Assembly (NCBI RefSeq): GCF_000006985.1
Contig: NC_002932.3
Coordinates: 1,902,877-1,966,876 of the forward strand
Direction: 5' to 3'
Source: Chlorobaculum tepidum TLS
GTDB lineage: Bacteria > Bacteroidota > Chlorobiia > Chlorobiales > Chlorobiaceae
Length of the DNA stretch: 64,000 nucleotides
Made by a program: the position numbers and the translations under genes. Each line of letters opens with the position of its first letter. Position 1 is the stretch's first letter. Positions 17,292-26,926 of the stretch are shown here, piece by piece. The notes beneath the pieces are model-generated. The model did not search any database, had not been told where the DNA came from, and saw only the letters and a program-made list of their open reading frames with translations.

Positions 17292-18611
17292 ATGCAGTCA
17301 TCGAACGATCATCCCCAGCCAGCCACGGAGCCATTCGTGCTTGACAACTGCTCAATGGCCGGACTTACCAAAGAAAATCCTTTCGACATCGCCCGCCGCC
17401 AGCTCGATGCTGCCGCTGGAATCATCGGTCTTGACGCCGAAGTGCTCGAACTGCTGCGCTGGCCGATGCGGGAAATGCATGTCACCATTCCGGTCAAAAT
17501 GGACGACGGAGCGGTACGCGCTTTTCACGGCTTCAGGGTGCAGTACAACGACGCACGTGGCCCCAACAAGGGGGGCATCCGCTTTCATCCCGACGAAACT
17601 ATCGACACGGTCCGGGCGCTTGCAGCATGGATGACCTGGAAAACCGCCGTCATGGACATTCCGCTCGGCGGCGCCAAAGGGGGCGTTATCTGCAATCCGA
17701 AAACGATGTCGCCCGGCGAACTCGAACGGCTGTCGCGCAGCTACATCCGGCAGGTCGGCCGCCTGCTCGACCTCGAAAAGGATGTGCCTGCACCCGACGT
17801 TTACACCACGCCACAGATCATGGCCTGGATGGCTGACGAATACTCTTTCATGCAGGGGCACAACGATTTCGGCGTCATTACCGGCAAACCGCTGGCGCTC
17901 GGCGGATCGCTCGGGCGCGGCGACGCGACGGCGCGGGGAGGCATTATCTGCATCCGTGAAGCCGCGAAGATGCTCGGCATCAATCTGCGCGGGAAACCCG
18001 CCGCCATCAACGGCTTCGGCAACGCCGGAGCCTTCGCCCACAAGCTCGCCGTCGAGCTGCTCGGCATGAAAGTGGTGGCCGTCTCCGACTCGAAAGGCAG
18101 CATTTACAACCCGGATGGATTCGATCATCAAGCCCTCATGGAGTACAAAAAGCAACACGGATCGGTCGCCGATTTTCCCGGCTCCACGCCGCTGACCGAC
18201 GCCGGACTGCTGGAACTGGATGTGACCGTGCTCATACCGGCGGCCCTTGAAGATGAAATTTCCTGCCGCAACGCGCGGAACATCCAGGCGAAAATCGTCG
18301 CCGAACTGGCCAACGGTCCGACCACCCCGGAAGCTGACAAAATTTTGCACGAGCGCGGCGTCTATCTCATTCCCGACCTGCTCTGCAACGCGGGTGGCGT
18401 AACCGTCTCCTATTTCGAAATGGTACAGAACGCCAGTGGATGGTACTGGGAAGAGGAGGTCGTACATCGCCAGCTCGAAAAGAAAATGGCCGCCGCAATC
18501 AAAGCCGTGCATCAGGCCGCCGTGCAGTACAGCGTCGATAACCGCACAGCAGCCATGATCGTGGCGATTCGCCGCGTGGCCGAGGCGATGAAGCTGCGTG
18601 GCTGGGTGTGA
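17292..18611 (+). CDS. gdhA: Glutamate dehydrogenase (Glu/Leu/Phe/Val family)
   Basis: This 439-residue NAD(P)-linked dehydrogenase interconverts glutamate and 2-oxoglutarate plus ammonia, linking nitrogen assimilation to the reductive TCA cycle. The glutamate-binding region [20 protein letters not shown] and catalytic lysine segment PLGGAKGGV are conserved (residues about 78-135). A Rossmann glycine motif [10 protein letters not shown] (about 238-247) follows. The C-terminal [15 protein letters not shown] is characteristic of hexameric small GDHs. It has a short non-conserved N-terminal extension before [13 protein letters not shown] strong hairpin follows at 18631-18657. Confidence 0.93.
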   Translation: MQSSNDHPQPATEPFVLDNCSMAGLTKENPFDIARRQLDAAAGIIGLDAEVLELLRWPMREMHVTIPVKMDDGAVRAFHGFRVQYNDARGPNKGGIRFHPDETIDTVRALAAWMTWKTAVMDIPLGGAKGGVICNPKTMSPGELERLSRSYIRQVGRLLDLEKDVPAPDVYTTPQIMAWMADEYSFMQGHNDFGVITGKPLALGGSLGRGDATARGGIICIREAAKMLGINLRGKPAAINGFGNAGAFAHKLAVELLGMKVVAVSDSKGSIYNPDGFDHQALMEYKKQHGSVADFPGSTPLTDAGLLELDVTVLIPAALEDEISCRNARNIQAKIVAELANGPTTPEADKILHERGVYLIPDLLCNAGGVTVSYFEMVQNASGWYWEEEVVHRQLEKKMAAAIKAVHQAAVQYSVDNRTAAMIVAIRRVAEAMKLRGWV

Positions 18612-18630
18612 GGCTCAGAATGCGAATTGC

Positions 18631-18657
18631 AAGTGCCGGACAGGCCGTCCGGCACTT
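18631..18657 (+). terminator. gdhA terminator-like hairpin
   Basis: AAGTGCCGGAC (18631-18641) pairs with GTCCGGCACTT (18647-18657), an 11-bp perfect stem with a five-base loop, 19 bases after the gdhA stop. Only a short T-run follows. The rest of the 308-base gap before rubredoxin (18612-18919) contains no gene; a TTGACT at 18834-18839 may be part of the rubredoxin promoter. Confidence 0.65.
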
Positions 18658-18919
18658 TGCGTTCATGACCGGAATACCGCCGGTGGGGAGTTTCACCCCG
18701 CCCTGAGAATTCGCTTCAGGGAAAAGCCCGAAGCAGCGGCAAGATAGTAACGAATTCAAACGCGCCAAAACCTCCGCGGCACCTCCAAAAAAAGTGAACT
18801 TTTTATTTCACTCGAGACTTTACTTGACTATTGATTGATGATATGACCAAAGATGAGGCATCAGTCTGAACGTCAAGGCTTTTGTTTCCATTAAACCTTA
18901 TCCAAAAGGAGATAAAGTT

Positions 18920-19081
18920 ATGCAGAAATGGGTTTGTGTCCCCTGCGGCTATGAATACGATCCGGCAGACGGCGATCCGGAAAACGGTATCGAGCCAGGA
19001 ACGGCTTTCGAAGATCTTCCGGAAGACTGGGTCTGCCCCGTGTGCGGCGTAGACAAGTCTTTCTTCGAACCGGTTTCCTGA
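18920..19081 (+). CDS. Rubredoxin
   Basis: This 53-residue iron protein is a one-electron carrier in the cytoplasm. The four iron ligands are Cys6 and Cys9 in [11 protein letters not shown] and Cys39 and Cys42 in [16 protein letters not shown]. The start at ATG 18920 is supported by AAGGAGAT at 18906-18913. C. tepidum has several rubredoxins that can act as electron acceptors or donors in oxygen defence and pyruvate metabolism; which role applies here is unknown. It is monocistronic and shares a terminator with the convergent mtgA. Confidence 0.97.
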   Translation: MQKWVCVPCGYEYDPADGDPENGIEPGTAFEDLPEDWVCPVCGVDKSFFEPVS

Positions 19082-19102
19082 CCCCTTACCGATTTCACGC
19101 TT

Positions 19103-19134
19103 CAGTCCGGCAAAGTCCTTTATTTGCCGGACTG
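19103..19134. terminator. Bidirectional terminator between rubredoxin and mtgA
   Basis: CAGTCCGGCAAA (19103-19114) pairs with TTTGCCGGACTG (19123-19134), a 12-bp perfect stem. The mtgA stop codon (19120-19122) lies in the loop, so the stem uses mtgA coding sequence. It serves the two convergent genes. Confidence 0.75.
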
Positions 19135-19992
19135 GGTGTTTTCAGACGTATCTTCAGCGGCCGGTTCCGGTGTTGATTCCTGCTTGATGCTGTCAGGCTG
19201 AGAAGCCTGGTGGATCAGTTGTTCCGGTACGCCGACCACGATTGAATCCGGCGGTTGAACGACCGGTGCATCGGGAGCGGTCATCACTTCACTGTAATCC
19301 GGGACCACAAGCCCTCGCCTCACCATGATGGCGTAGATGTGTTTGGCGCGCGCCTTCACAAAACGCGAAGAGCCGGTTGGCGGATAGAGAATCGGGTTCG
19401 GAAGTGCCGCCGCCAACCTCGCCGACTGGCTGGCCGTCAGTTGTGATGCTCTGACGCCGTAATAGTGCCGGGCAGCCGCCTCGATACCAAAAATCCCGTC
19501 TCCCCACTCGGCTACGTTGACGTAGATTTCCAGAATCCGTCGCTTTGACAGCGTCTGTTCTATCCGCCAGGTCAGAATCGCCTCTTTGATCTTTCTCAAA
19601 GGATTTTTCGATGGGGAGAGATACAGGTTTTTGGCAAGCTGCTGACTGATGGTGCTGGCTCCAAATTTGAACTCACCAGCCTTGATATTCTTTTCAATCG
19701 CACCCTCCATAGCCTCGAAATCGAACCCCTCATGATGCCAGAAGTTGTTATCCTCCGAAATGAGCACCGCCTTTATCAGCGAGGGAGAGACCCGCTTCAG
19801 CGGCACCCAGCGCTGCTCGATGGTTTTATCGCGCCCTTCGCTGCGCCATTCGGCCTCGCGATACTCCATGAAGGCGGTTTTTCCGGGATTGGTGTGAACC
19901 AGCCGGGAAACATCGGGCACAAAGAAATAGCGGCCAACATCGACCGCCAGCAACAGAAGAATAAACAGAACGATGTTTCTGAGAAATTTCAT
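19120..19992 (-). CDS. mtgA: Monofunctional biosynthetic peptidoglycan transglycosylase
   Basis: This 290-residue GT51 enzyme polymerises lipid II glycan strands on the outer face of the inner membrane. The start is placed at ATG 19992, since MKFLRNIVLFILLLLAVDVGRYFF gives the required N-terminal membrane anchor. The frame is open further upstream but that part reads across the divergent cytochrome start region. Catalytic motif EDNNFWHHEGFD contains the key Glu; FGASTISQQLAKNLYLSP, RRILEIYVNVAEWG and LAAALPNPILYPP complete the five GT51 motifs. A low-complexity tail (PAAEDTSENTQSGK) ends the protein. There is no transpeptidase domain. Confidence 0.92.
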   Translation of the reverse strand: MKFLRNIVLFILLLLAVDVGRYFFVPDVSRLVHTNPGKTAFMEYREAEWRSEGRDKTIEQRWVPLKRVSPSLIKAVLISEDNNFWHHEGFDFEAMEGAIEKNIKAGEFKFGASTISQQLAKNLYLSPSKNPLRKIKEAILTWRIEQTLSKRRILEIYVNVAEWGDGIFGIEAAARHYYGVRASQLTASQSARLAAALPNPILYPPTGSSRFVKARAKHIYAIMVRRGLVVPDYSEVMTAPDAPVVQPPDSIVVGVPEQLIHQASQPDSIKQESTPEPAAEDTSENTQSGK

Positions 19993-20178
19993 GGGGATAA
20001 CTACGATTCCAGTTGATATGCCGCGCTTTTCCTGAACATACGGTTTTATGGGCGCGGAAAAAACGGCTCTCGCCATGAACGGGTTTTGGCGCGGGTTTTT
20101 CCTTTTTTTAACTACCTTTAAACGGGTTAAAGAATCTCTTCGTTGCCCGTATGTGAAACCCATGATTATGTACAAGCC

Positions 20179-20613
20179 ATGAAACACTCAAACAAAACGT
20201 TCGGCGTCGTCCTTGCCATCGGCATGGGCGTGCTGTCAACCGGAACTCTTCCGGCAAACGCCTCGGCGGCGGTGGACGGTAAGATTGTCTTCGACAAAAA
20301 TTGCAGCGTTTGTCACTCGATCGCCCCACCGCCAAAATCGGCTCCTCCCATTCTGCCCATCTCCGCCCGCTACCATCAGCGCTTTTCATCGCGCGCCAAA
20401 GGCATTAAATACATGGCTGACTTCATAAAGTCACCGTCAAAAGAGAAAGTGCTTGCCGACCAGCAGGCGATCACCCGCTTCGGTCTGATGCCACCGGTGC
20501 CGCTCAACGCCGAAGAGCTGAACGCCGTGGCCGCATGGGTTTGGGATCAAAACACGGGCGGCAACTGGGGACCAGGCCGTGGCGCACGACAGGGAAACGG
20601 TTACCAGCGCTGA
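20179..20613 (+). CDS. Small class-I c-type cytochrome, periplasmic
   Basis: This 144-residue protein has a signal peptide (residues 1-30, cleavage probably after NASA) and one heme site CSVCH (Cys42, Cys45, His46). A GLMPP segment near residue 104 supplies the likely methionine ligand. The C-terminal tail is Gly/Arg-rich. It is a monoheme periplasmic electron carrier; the partner is unknown, with thiosulfate/sulfide oxidation or P840 re-reduction as possibilities in this organism. The start at ATG 20179 is chosen because it directly precedes the signal sequence. It is divergent from mtgA with a 186-base spacer, and ends in a clear terminator. Confidence 0.88.
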   Translation: MKHSNKTFGVVLAIGMGVLSTGTLPANASAAVDGKIVFDKNCSVCHSIAPPPKSAPPILPISARYHQRFSSRAKGIKYMADFIKSPSKEKVLADQQAITRFGLMPPVPLNAEELNAVAAWVWDQNTGGNWGPGRGARQGNGYQR

Positions 20614-20642
20614 GCAATTGCCGTCAAAACCGGCCAACAAAA

Positions 20643-20671
20643 AAAGCAGCAGGTGCGACCCTGCTGCTTTC
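20643..20671 (+). terminator. Terminator of the cytochrome c gene
   Basis: AAAGCAGCAGG (20643-20653) pairs with CCTGCTGCTTT (20659-20669) around TGCGA. T-rich sequence follows, 30 bases after the stop. Confidence 0.8.
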
Positions 20672-20707
20672 TCCCGCCTGAACAGCCTCATTATGAGTGG
20701 TGAGGAG

Positions 20708-20780
20708 TACCCTTGGGCAGACTCGAACTGCCGACCAACAGTTTAGGAAACTGCTGCTCTATCCACTGAGCTACAAGGGT
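20708..20780 (-). tRNA. tRNA-Arg, anticodon CCU
   Basis: The minus strand folds as a 73-nt tRNA. The acceptor stem is ACCCTTG with CAAGGGT, discriminator A. The D-arm contains GCTCAGTGGATAGAGC, the anticodon stem GCAGT/ACTGT frames the loop TTCCTAA (anticodon CCT, decoding AGG), and the T-arm contains GGCAGTTCGAGTCTGCC. CCA is not encoded. It lies between the cytochrome terminator and mutL. Confidence 0.95.
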
Positions 20781-20905
20781 ATCATTGCTCTGGGCGGAAA
20801 TCTACGAACTTATTTTTCAGGAAACAAACCTCTGAAAAGAGGCCCTCGGCTTTTTTCATATCTTTTTTGATCCACGATGTCCGCAACATTCGCGGCTAAC
20901 CGCTC

Positions 20906-22780
20906 CTATGTTCTTCCGAACATGCGGTCGAGTTCGCCGAGTGAAAGCCTTATGATCACCGGACGACCGTGCGGACAGACATAGGGCATCCGGGTGGCGA
21001 AAAGGCGGTCGATGAGCATTCGCATCTCTTCAACACTGAGCTTCTGGCCAGTCATGATAGCATTGCGGCAAGAGTAGGATTTGGCGAGGTTGTCGCGCTT
21101 TTCGAGCTTCAGCTTCGCGGCGTTCTCCTGGTACTCGGCGATCATATCCTGTAAAATCGTTGCCTCCGCGCCGTCTCGCACGTCGGGCGGCACCCCCTCG
21201 ATCATGACGCTCATGCCGCCAAACGGCCGAATGTTAAAGCCGAGCCGGTACAACTCGTCGCTGATCTCCTCGAAAACCTCGTACTGCCACGGTTTGAGGT
21301 CGATCTTCTGCGGAAAAAGCAACTGCTGCGAATTCGGCGCGGCCTCGTTCATGATGTCGATGGCGCGTTCGTAGAGCACCCGCTCGTGCGCCACATGCTG
21401 GTCGATAATCATCAGCCCGGTCTTGATCTGGCAGATGATGTACTTGTTGTGCAACTGCCAGATTTTCGGTTCCTTCTCCGGCGCAACCGGATTCTCCCCG
21501 TCACCGGTATCGGGCTGGTCCACCGACGGGGTCAGCAGCGACTCCTGAACCATCGGAGTGGGGCGACTTCCGGCGGACAGCGATGTTTCCAGCGAAGAAT
21601 CGAAAAGCATCGGAGAAACGGATGAAGGAGCACTGAACGCTCCCGCCCGGTAGTTCCGGTACAGATCGCCGGTGGTCGACGCTTTGCCTGAAAACGAGGA
21701 ATACGAAAGCTTCCGCGACGAAACTTCCGGCAAGTCAACCTCGCCGGAAACTGTGGGTGCGGATGGAGCCGCAAACGACGCCTCGGATGAAAAATCAGCC
21801 GTTCGGACGGCTCGCTTGACCACCGGATAAACCATGCTCCGGATGCTTTTTTCATCCTCGAAACGCACTTCGAGCTTGGCCGGATGGACATTCACATCCA
21901 CCAGCGACGGGTCGAGACCGAGAAAGAGCAATGCGAATGGCGACTGCCGCTCTTCGAGCAGCTCGCCATAAGCCTGCTGCACCGCCTGCACGAGCATCCG
22001 GTTCTGGATGAGGCGCCGGTTGATAAAAAAGTACTGATCGTACTTCTGCCGCACCATCATGCCTGGCTTGCCGAGGTAGCCGCCGATAGTCATGTAGTCA
22101 TTCTCCTCGGTCACCTCGATGAGGCTCTCGCCGAATCCCTCCCCATAAAAGTGGCTCAGCCGCTCGCGCACGTCGGAGGTGCGGAAGTGGAACAGCTCCT
22201 CGTCATCGTTCATCATCCGCCACTCGATCTCGGGATAGGAGAGCACGAACGCCTTGACCGTCTCATGGATGTGCTTGAACTCGGTAGCGTTGGATTTGAG
22301 GAACTTGCGCCGGGCGGGCACGTTAAAAAAGAGGTTCCGGACAGCGATGGAGGTGCCGGGTTCGCACTGCGCGGGTTGCGGTGTTTCGATGACGCCGCCG
22401 TCGCTCCTGAGCAGCGTACCGAGCGAATTGCCTGCCTTGCGAGTCTTCAACTCGAAATGTGAGACCGAGGAGATGCTCGCCAGCGCCTCGCCACGGAAGC
22501 CGAGCGTACGGAGCGCGTCAAGGTCGTCAACCTCAGAAATCTTGCTGGTGGCAAAGCGCTCAACGCTGAGCAGCACATCGTCGCTCTCCATGCCGCAGCC
22601 ATTATCGATGATCTGCACGAGCTGCCGCCCGGCATCTTTTATGATGACGGTGATGCGGCTCGCGCCGGCGTCAATGGAGTTTTCGATCAGCTCCTTGACC
22701 ACCGAGGCAGGGCGCTGCACCACCTCGCCAGCTGAAATTTTGTTAGCGACAATATCAGGAAGTCTTGCAATGGAAGCCAT
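20906..22780 (-). CDS. mutL: DNA mismatch repair protein MutL
   Basis: MutL couples MutS mismatch recognition to strand incision. The N-terminal GHKL ATPase motifs are present in the 624-residue product: VVKELIENSIDAGAS, IDNGCGM and TLGFRGEALASISSV (residues about 28-105). A variable Ser/Pro-rich linker spans about 335-430. The C-terminal domain holds the endonuclease metal motif DQHVAHERVLYE (Val in place of the usual Ala), plus SCRNAIMTGQ and VCPHGRPVI. It is therefore the nicking type found in bacteria lacking MutH. The cinA gene lies 117 bases upstream on the same strand. Confidence 0.96.
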   Translation of the reverse strand: MASIARLPDIVANKISAGEVVQRPASVVKELIENSIDAGASRITVIIKDAGRQLVQIIDNGCGMESDDVLLSVERFATSKISEVDDLDALRTLGFRGEALASISSVSHFELKTRKAGNSLGTLLRSDGGVIETPQPAQCEPGTSIAVRNLFFNVPARRKFLKSNATEFKHIHETVKAFVLSYPEIEWRMMNDDEELFHFRTSDVRERLSHFYGEGFGESLIEVTEENDYMTIGGYLGKPGMMVRQKYDQYFFINRRLIQNRMLVQAVQQAYGELLEERQSPFALLFLGLDPSLVDVNVHPAKLEVRFEDEKSIRSMVYPVVKRAVRTADFSSEASFAAPSAPTVSGEVDLPEVSSRKLSYSSFSGKASTTGDLYRNYRAGAFSAPSSVSPMLFDSSLETSLSAGSRPTPMVQESLLTPSVDQPDTGDGENPVAPEKEPKIWQLHNKYIICQIKTGLMIIDQHVAHERVLYERAIDIMNEAAPNSQQLLFPQKIDLKPWQYEVFEEISDELYRLGFNIRPFGGMSVMIEGVPPDVRDGAEATILQDMIAEYQENAAKLKLEKRDNLAKSYSCRNAIMTGQKLSVEEMRMLIDRLFATRMPYVCPHGRPVIIRLSLGELDRMFGRT

Positions 22781-22897
22781 ACAATGAACACACGGTTTTC
22801 AATGAATCCAGTCTCGTTCGGGGCACTCCCAGGTCATAAGTATCATTCGACAAATGTGGCATATTCCGGAAGCTTTTGAAAGCGTCGCTGAAAAATA

Positions 22898-24169
22898 TCA
22901 AAACTCCATCTCTTTCAGACGAACCAGAAGTCCCCGAAGGGCGGCTTCGCTGAAGCGGATTTTGTTCTGATGACGATCTCCGTGCATAACGAAGCGGGCA
23001 GCCTCTACCCGAACCGCGCCGTCAGGCAACTTCGAGGCGATGCCGACGCAGACCGTGCCGACCGGCTTTTCCGGCGTTCCGCCACCCGGCCCGGCGATGC
23101 CAGTGGTGGAAACGGAAATGTCTGCGCCGCTCCGTTCGAGGCAGCCGCGCGCCATCTCCTTGGCGACAGGCTCACTGACCGCGCCGTGCGCTTCGATGGT
23201 GGCCGGATCAACGCCGAGCAACCGCACCTTCGCCTGGTTGCTATAGGTGACCAAGCCTTCGAGAAAGCAGCCTGACGATCCGGGCACGTCGGTCAGGCGA
23301 CTCCCAAGCAGCCCGCCAGTGCAGGACTCGGCAACAGCCACCGTGAGCTTCCTTTCGAGCAAGAGATTCACAACCACCTCTTCGAGCGTCACCTCCGAGG
23401 TCGCGTAAACAAAGCGGCCCGCTTTCGCCACGATGGCTTCGACCACGCGGCGGTTCTCCGCATCGACATCCTCGCGACGGGCACCCGACGTGCTGACCAT
23501 GAGGCTAACGCCGGCGGCGTGCGGCAGGTAGGCGAGGGTTGTGCCCGACGGCAGCGAGTCCTCGACCTCCACGATCATGTCCGCGAGCTGCGTTTCACCG
23601 ATGCCCATCGTCATGACGGGGGTGTGGCGGATAAAGGCTCCGGAGAGCGGCGCAAAGAACGGCACAACCGTCAAACGCATCATCGCCTCCATCTCGGCGG
23701 GCACGCCAGGCATGAGCACCAGATGGCGACCGGCGAAGCGCGGGGCGCACTCGATAATCATGCCGGGAGCGGTGCCCTTCGTGTTCGGAATCGCAATCGA
23801 ACCTTCGATCACCATCGCCTGATCTTTCATCACCTCGGTCACGGGGCGATTGCGGCGGCGGAAGTAATCAGCGATGCGCTCGAACGACGGTTCGTCAAGC
23901 GCCAGCCCGCGTCCAAGCAGCGCCCGAACTGCGTCACGCGTCCGGTCGTCGTTGGTTGGGCCAAGGCCGCCAGTCACGAACACCGCCTCGGCCTCCGTGA
24001 GCGCCAACGTCACCGAATCACGGATCGCCTGCGGATCATCCGAACAGGTAATGATGCGGGTCACGGGAATACCGATGTTGCCGAGTTCACGAGCGATAAA
24101 GGGCGCGTTGGTGTTGACCCGGTGCCCCTTGAGCAACTCGTCGCCGATAGAGATGATGATTGCTTTCAT
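22898..24169 (-). CDS. cinA: CinA-family protein (nicotinamide mononucleotide deamidase)
   Basis: This 423-residue two-domain protein starts with the COG1058/MoCF-like domain ([19 protein letters not shown], then [17 protein letters not shown] near residue 88). The C-terminal PncC amidase domain begins near residue 265, with [25 protein letters not shown] and [21 protein letters not shown]. PncC domains deamidate NMN to NaMN in the pyridine nucleotide cycle, and the COG1058 domain is an ADP-ribose pyrophosphatase in studied homologues. The old name competence-induced protein does not imply competence here. It is 9 bases downstream of thrA and probably cotranscribed. Confidence 0.92.
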   Translation of the reverse strand: MKAIIISIGDELLKGHRVNTNAPFIARELGNIGIPVTRIITCSDDPQAIRDSVTLALTEAEAVFVTGGLGPTNDDRTRDAVRALLGRGLALDEPSFERIADYFRRRNRPVTEVMKDQAMVIEGSIAIPNTKGTAPGMIIECAPRFAGRHLVLMPGVPAEMEAMMRLTVVPFFAPLSGAFIRHTPVMTMGIGETQLADMIVEVEDSLPSGTTLAYLPHAAGVSLMVSTSGARREDVDAENRRVVEAIVAKAGRFVYATSEVTLEEVVVNLLLERKLTVAVAESCTGGLLGSRLTDVPGSSGCFLEGLVTYSNQAKVRLLGVDPATIEAHGAVSEPVAKEMARGCLERSGADISVSTTGIAGPGGGTPEKPVGTVCVGIASKLPDGAVRVEAARFVMHGDRHQNKIRFSEAALRGLLVRLKEMEF

Positions 24170-24178
24170 GCCGGCGAC

Positions 24179-26641
24179 TCAGACCAAATAGCTTGCGATG
24201 CGGAGAATGTCGGCGAAGACGCCGCCTGCTGTCACCTCGCCGCCAGCGCCAGGCCCCTTGACCACCAGCGGGGTCTTGAGGTAGCGCTCGGTCGTGAAAA
24301 CCACGAGGTTCTCCGAGCCGTTCAGCCCGGCCACCGGGCTTTCGAGCGGCACGCGCTTCAGCCCCACCTTCGCCTTGCCGTCCCGAAGCTCGCCGGTGTA
24401 GGCGATGGTCATCCCCTCGCTCGCGGCACTCGCCATCTCATCGACGTACCAGTCGTCGATTGAAGAGAGCTGGTCGAGAAACTCGGCGGGCGACATTTCG
24501 CCTCGCAGCGGCTCCGGGACGAGGCTCTGGCACTCCACGTCCGCGTACTCGAGCTGATAGCCAAGCTCCCTACCGAGAATAAGCAGCTTCCGGGCGAAAT
24601 CGGCTCCGGAGAGATCATCGCGCGGATCGGGCTCGGTGTAGCCAGACTCCTTGGCTTTGCGAACGATCTCGCTGAAACGCCCGCCCTTGCGCAGCTCGTT
24701 GAAAATGAAGCTTAGTGTACCCGACAAAACGCCCTCGATGCAGACGATCTTGTCTCCGCTGTTCTTCAGGTCGTTAAGCGTGTTGATCACCGGCAAACCC
24801 GCCCCAACATTGGTTTCGTAGAGGAACTTCGCATTACTGGAGCGTAACGCATCCATGATCTTGCGATACAGATCCCACGGCCCAGCCATGCCAAGTTTGT
24901 TGGCCGTGGCAACAGAGATATTCGCCCGGAGCAGCGCGGGGTAGCACTCGGCCACCTGCCTGCTCGCCGTACAGTCCACAACGATGGTGTTGTGCAGGTT
25001 CCGTTCCTGAATCAGACGGATATACTGCCCGATCCCCTCGTGCGACTCGCGCGGCTTCAGCGAATCGTGCCAGTGTTCGAGATCGATTCCGGCAGGCTCG
25101 ATGCACATCGAGCGGGTGTTGGCCAGACCCGCAACCACAACGTCAAGGCCCAATTCTTTCTGCAGGGTGGCGCGATGCCGCCGGATCTGGCTGATGAGAC
25201 TTTTGGCGATGGTGCCGGTACCCACGATGAAAACGTGCACCTTGCGCATCGAAAGGAAGAAGGATTCGTGGACGCAGTTGAGCGCCTTGTTCTCATCCGC
25301 GCTGTCGATGACCAGCGAAATGTTCATTTCGTTGGCCCCCTGCGCGACGGCGATCACGTTGACGCCGTTCTTGCCGAGCGTCTCGAAGAGCTGTGCCGAC
25401 ACGCCGGGGTGGCCCAACATCTTATTGCCCACCACGGCCACCATCGCAAGATTGCGGCGGACGCTGACCGGATCGATCCGGCGCTCCTCGATTTCGCGGG
25501 CAAACTCCTCTTCGAGCACCTTCTTGGCCATCGACGCCTGTCCGGGCGCTATGGCCAGGCTGATCGACTGCTCCGACGAGGCCTGCGAGATGAAGATAAT
25601 GTTGATGCTGTGGCGAGCGAGGCAGGTAAACAGCCGAGACGCCGTTCCCGGCACGCCCGCCATGCCGCTGCCGGAAAGACTGAGCAGCACCACATGGTTG
25701 ATCGAGGTCAGTCCGGTCACCGTACCCGGAAGCGCCTCTGCACCCGCAGCCTCGATACCGATCCTCGTGCCAGGTTTTTCGGGATTGAAAGAGTTCTTTA
25801 TGCGCAACGGAATACCCGCCTTCATGACCGGCTGCACGGCCAGTGGATGCAGCACCTTCGCGCCGGCGTGCGACAGCTCCATCGCCTCGGCGTAGCTGAT
25901 CTCCGGAATGACCCGCGCGTCGGGCACGCGCTTGGGATCGGCGCTGTAGAAGCCATCGACATCGGTCCAGATCCACACCTCTTCGGCATGAAGCGCCGCG
26001 CCGAGAATCGTCGCCGTGAAATCGGAACCGCCGCGCCCAAGGTTGGTCACACTGCCATCCGGCGCGGAGGCGATGAATCCGGTGACCACCGGCAGAACGT
26101 CGAAACTCCGGAAGCGTTCGTGAATCAGCTTTCCTGTCGCCAGACGATCCACCTTGGCAAAGCAATGGTTGTCGTCGGTCACGATCACACTGCGTGCATC
26201 GACGCATTCAGCTGGGGTACCCGATACGTGCATATAGCGGCTCACGATCCGGCACGACAGCCGTTCGCCGTAACTCAGCACAAGGGCGAGACTCTTGTCT
26301 GAAAGCTCCCTGAGCAGAAAAACGCCATGCAGCACATCGTTCAGTTCAGCCATCATCTCACCCAACCAGGTCTCTTCTGCTGACGCCTCCGTACCGAACA
26401 GTTCACGGATGATCCCGCCATGCAGCGAGGCGATTCCTTCGAGTTTATCGCGGTATGCCGCATCACCATTCCCCGCCAGCGCCGCAGTCTCGGCAAGCAT
26501 GTCGGTCACCTTGCCAATCGCTGACACCACAACCACCAGCGGAGTGCTTTTCAACTCACGCCTGATAATGCCAGCCACATTGCTGATCTTTGCCGCCGAA
26601 GCGATCGACGAACCTCCGAACTTGAATACCCTCATCTTCAA
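24179..26641 (-). CDS. thrA: Bifunctional aspartokinase / homoserine dehydrogenase
   Basis: This 820-residue fusion performs the first and third steps of the threonine/methionine branch. The aspartokinase domain starts with VFKFGGSSIASA (residues 4-15) and contains FTATILGAALHAEEVWIWTDVDGFYSADP. Two ACT-type regulatory segments span about 315-455, consistent with threonine feedback. The homoserine dehydrogenase domain begins at about 465 (VFIVGTGTIAKSLISQIRRH) and includes VDCTAS, TNVGAGLPVINTL and GYTEPDPRDDLSGADFARKLLIL. thrB and thrC lie about 3 kb away on the opposite strand, separated by atpAG. A long hairpin in its leader region is listed separately. Confidence 0.96.
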   Translation of the reverse strand: MKMRVFKFGGSSIASAAKISNVAGIIRRELKSTPLVVVVSAIGKVTDMLAETAALAGNGDAAYRDKLEGIASLHGGIIRELFGTEASAEETWLGEMMAELNDVLHGVFLLRELSDKSLALVLSYGERLSCRIVSRYMHVSGTPAECVDARSVIVTDDNHCFAKVDRLATGKLIHERFRSFDVLPVVTGFIASAPDGSVTNLGRGGSDFTATILGAALHAEEVWIWTDVDGFYSADPKRVPDARVIPEISYAEAMELSHAGAKVLHPLAVQPVMKAGIPLRIKNSFNPEKPGTRIGIEAAGAEALPGTVTGLTSINHVVLLSLSGSGMAGVPGTASRLFTCLARHSINIIFISQASSEQSISLAIAPGQASMAKKVLEEEFAREIEERRIDPVSVRRNLAMVAVVGNKMLGHPGVSAQLFETLGKNGVNVIAVAQGANEMNISLVIDSADENKALNCVHESFFLSMRKVHVFIVGTGTIAKSLISQIRRHRATLQKELGLDVVVAGLANTRSMCIEPAGIDLEHWHDSLKPRESHEGIGQYIRLIQERNLHNTIVVDCTASRQVAECYPALLRANISVATANKLGMAGPWDLYRKIMDALRSSNAKFLYETNVGAGLPVINTLNDLKNSGDKIVCIEGVLSGTLSFIFNELRKGGRFSEIVRKAKESGYTEPDPRDDLSGADFARKLLILGRELGYQLEYADVECQSLVPEPLRGEMSPAEFLDQLSSIDDWYVDEMASAASEGMTIAYTGELRDGKAKVGLKRVPLESPVAGLNGSENLVVFTTERYLKTPLVVKGPGAGGEVTAGGVFADILRIASYLV

Positions 26642-26794
26642 CCTTGCTGCATTACACGATTAAACTTGTCTTTGTAATTTCTTACGAGCAGGGCAATAAA
26701 ACAAACCGGGAAATGCTCTTTTTCCAGAAGTTTTGGTTACGCCGGCAATCCAGCAACCTCTACGAGGCGCTGCAGAATTGGACTTCTCCGGTCT

Positions 26795-26840
26795 CTGGGA
26801 CAAGCGGGACTTTTTTCACCACAAGTCCCGCTCATCCCAG
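26795..26840. promoter_or_regulatory. Long two-segment hairpin between atpG and thrA
   Basis: CTGGGA (26795-26800) and AGCGGGACTT (26803-26812) pair with AAGTCCCGCT (26823-26832) and TCCCAG (26835-26840), leaving a two-by-two internal loop and a 10-base apical loop. It lies about 155 bases upstream of thrA on the minus strand and past the atpG terminator. It could be a thrA leader element or a dispersed palindrome. No Thr/Ile-rich leader peptide was seen. Confidence 0.5.
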
Positions 26841-26864
26841 CAGTTCCACTCTTCTCTCTTCCCC

Positions 26865-26899
26865 AAAAAAAGAAAGCGCCCGATACTGAGGCGCTTTCT
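26865..26899 (-). terminator. Terminator of atpA-atpG
   Basis: AGAAAGCGCC (26871-26880) pairs with GGCGCTTTCT (26890-26899), a 10-bp stem with a 9-base loop. On the minus strand it is followed by seven U (complement of 26865-26871), 28 bases after the atpG stop. Confidence 0.85.
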
Positions 26900-26926
26900 G
26901 TACAATAGCTGCTGTTGCTTGCGCAA

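Noticed and set aside
24992-26302. 436-codon plus-strand frame over thrA
   Set aside because: It is the antisense of a conserved bifunctional enzyme and shows no family features.
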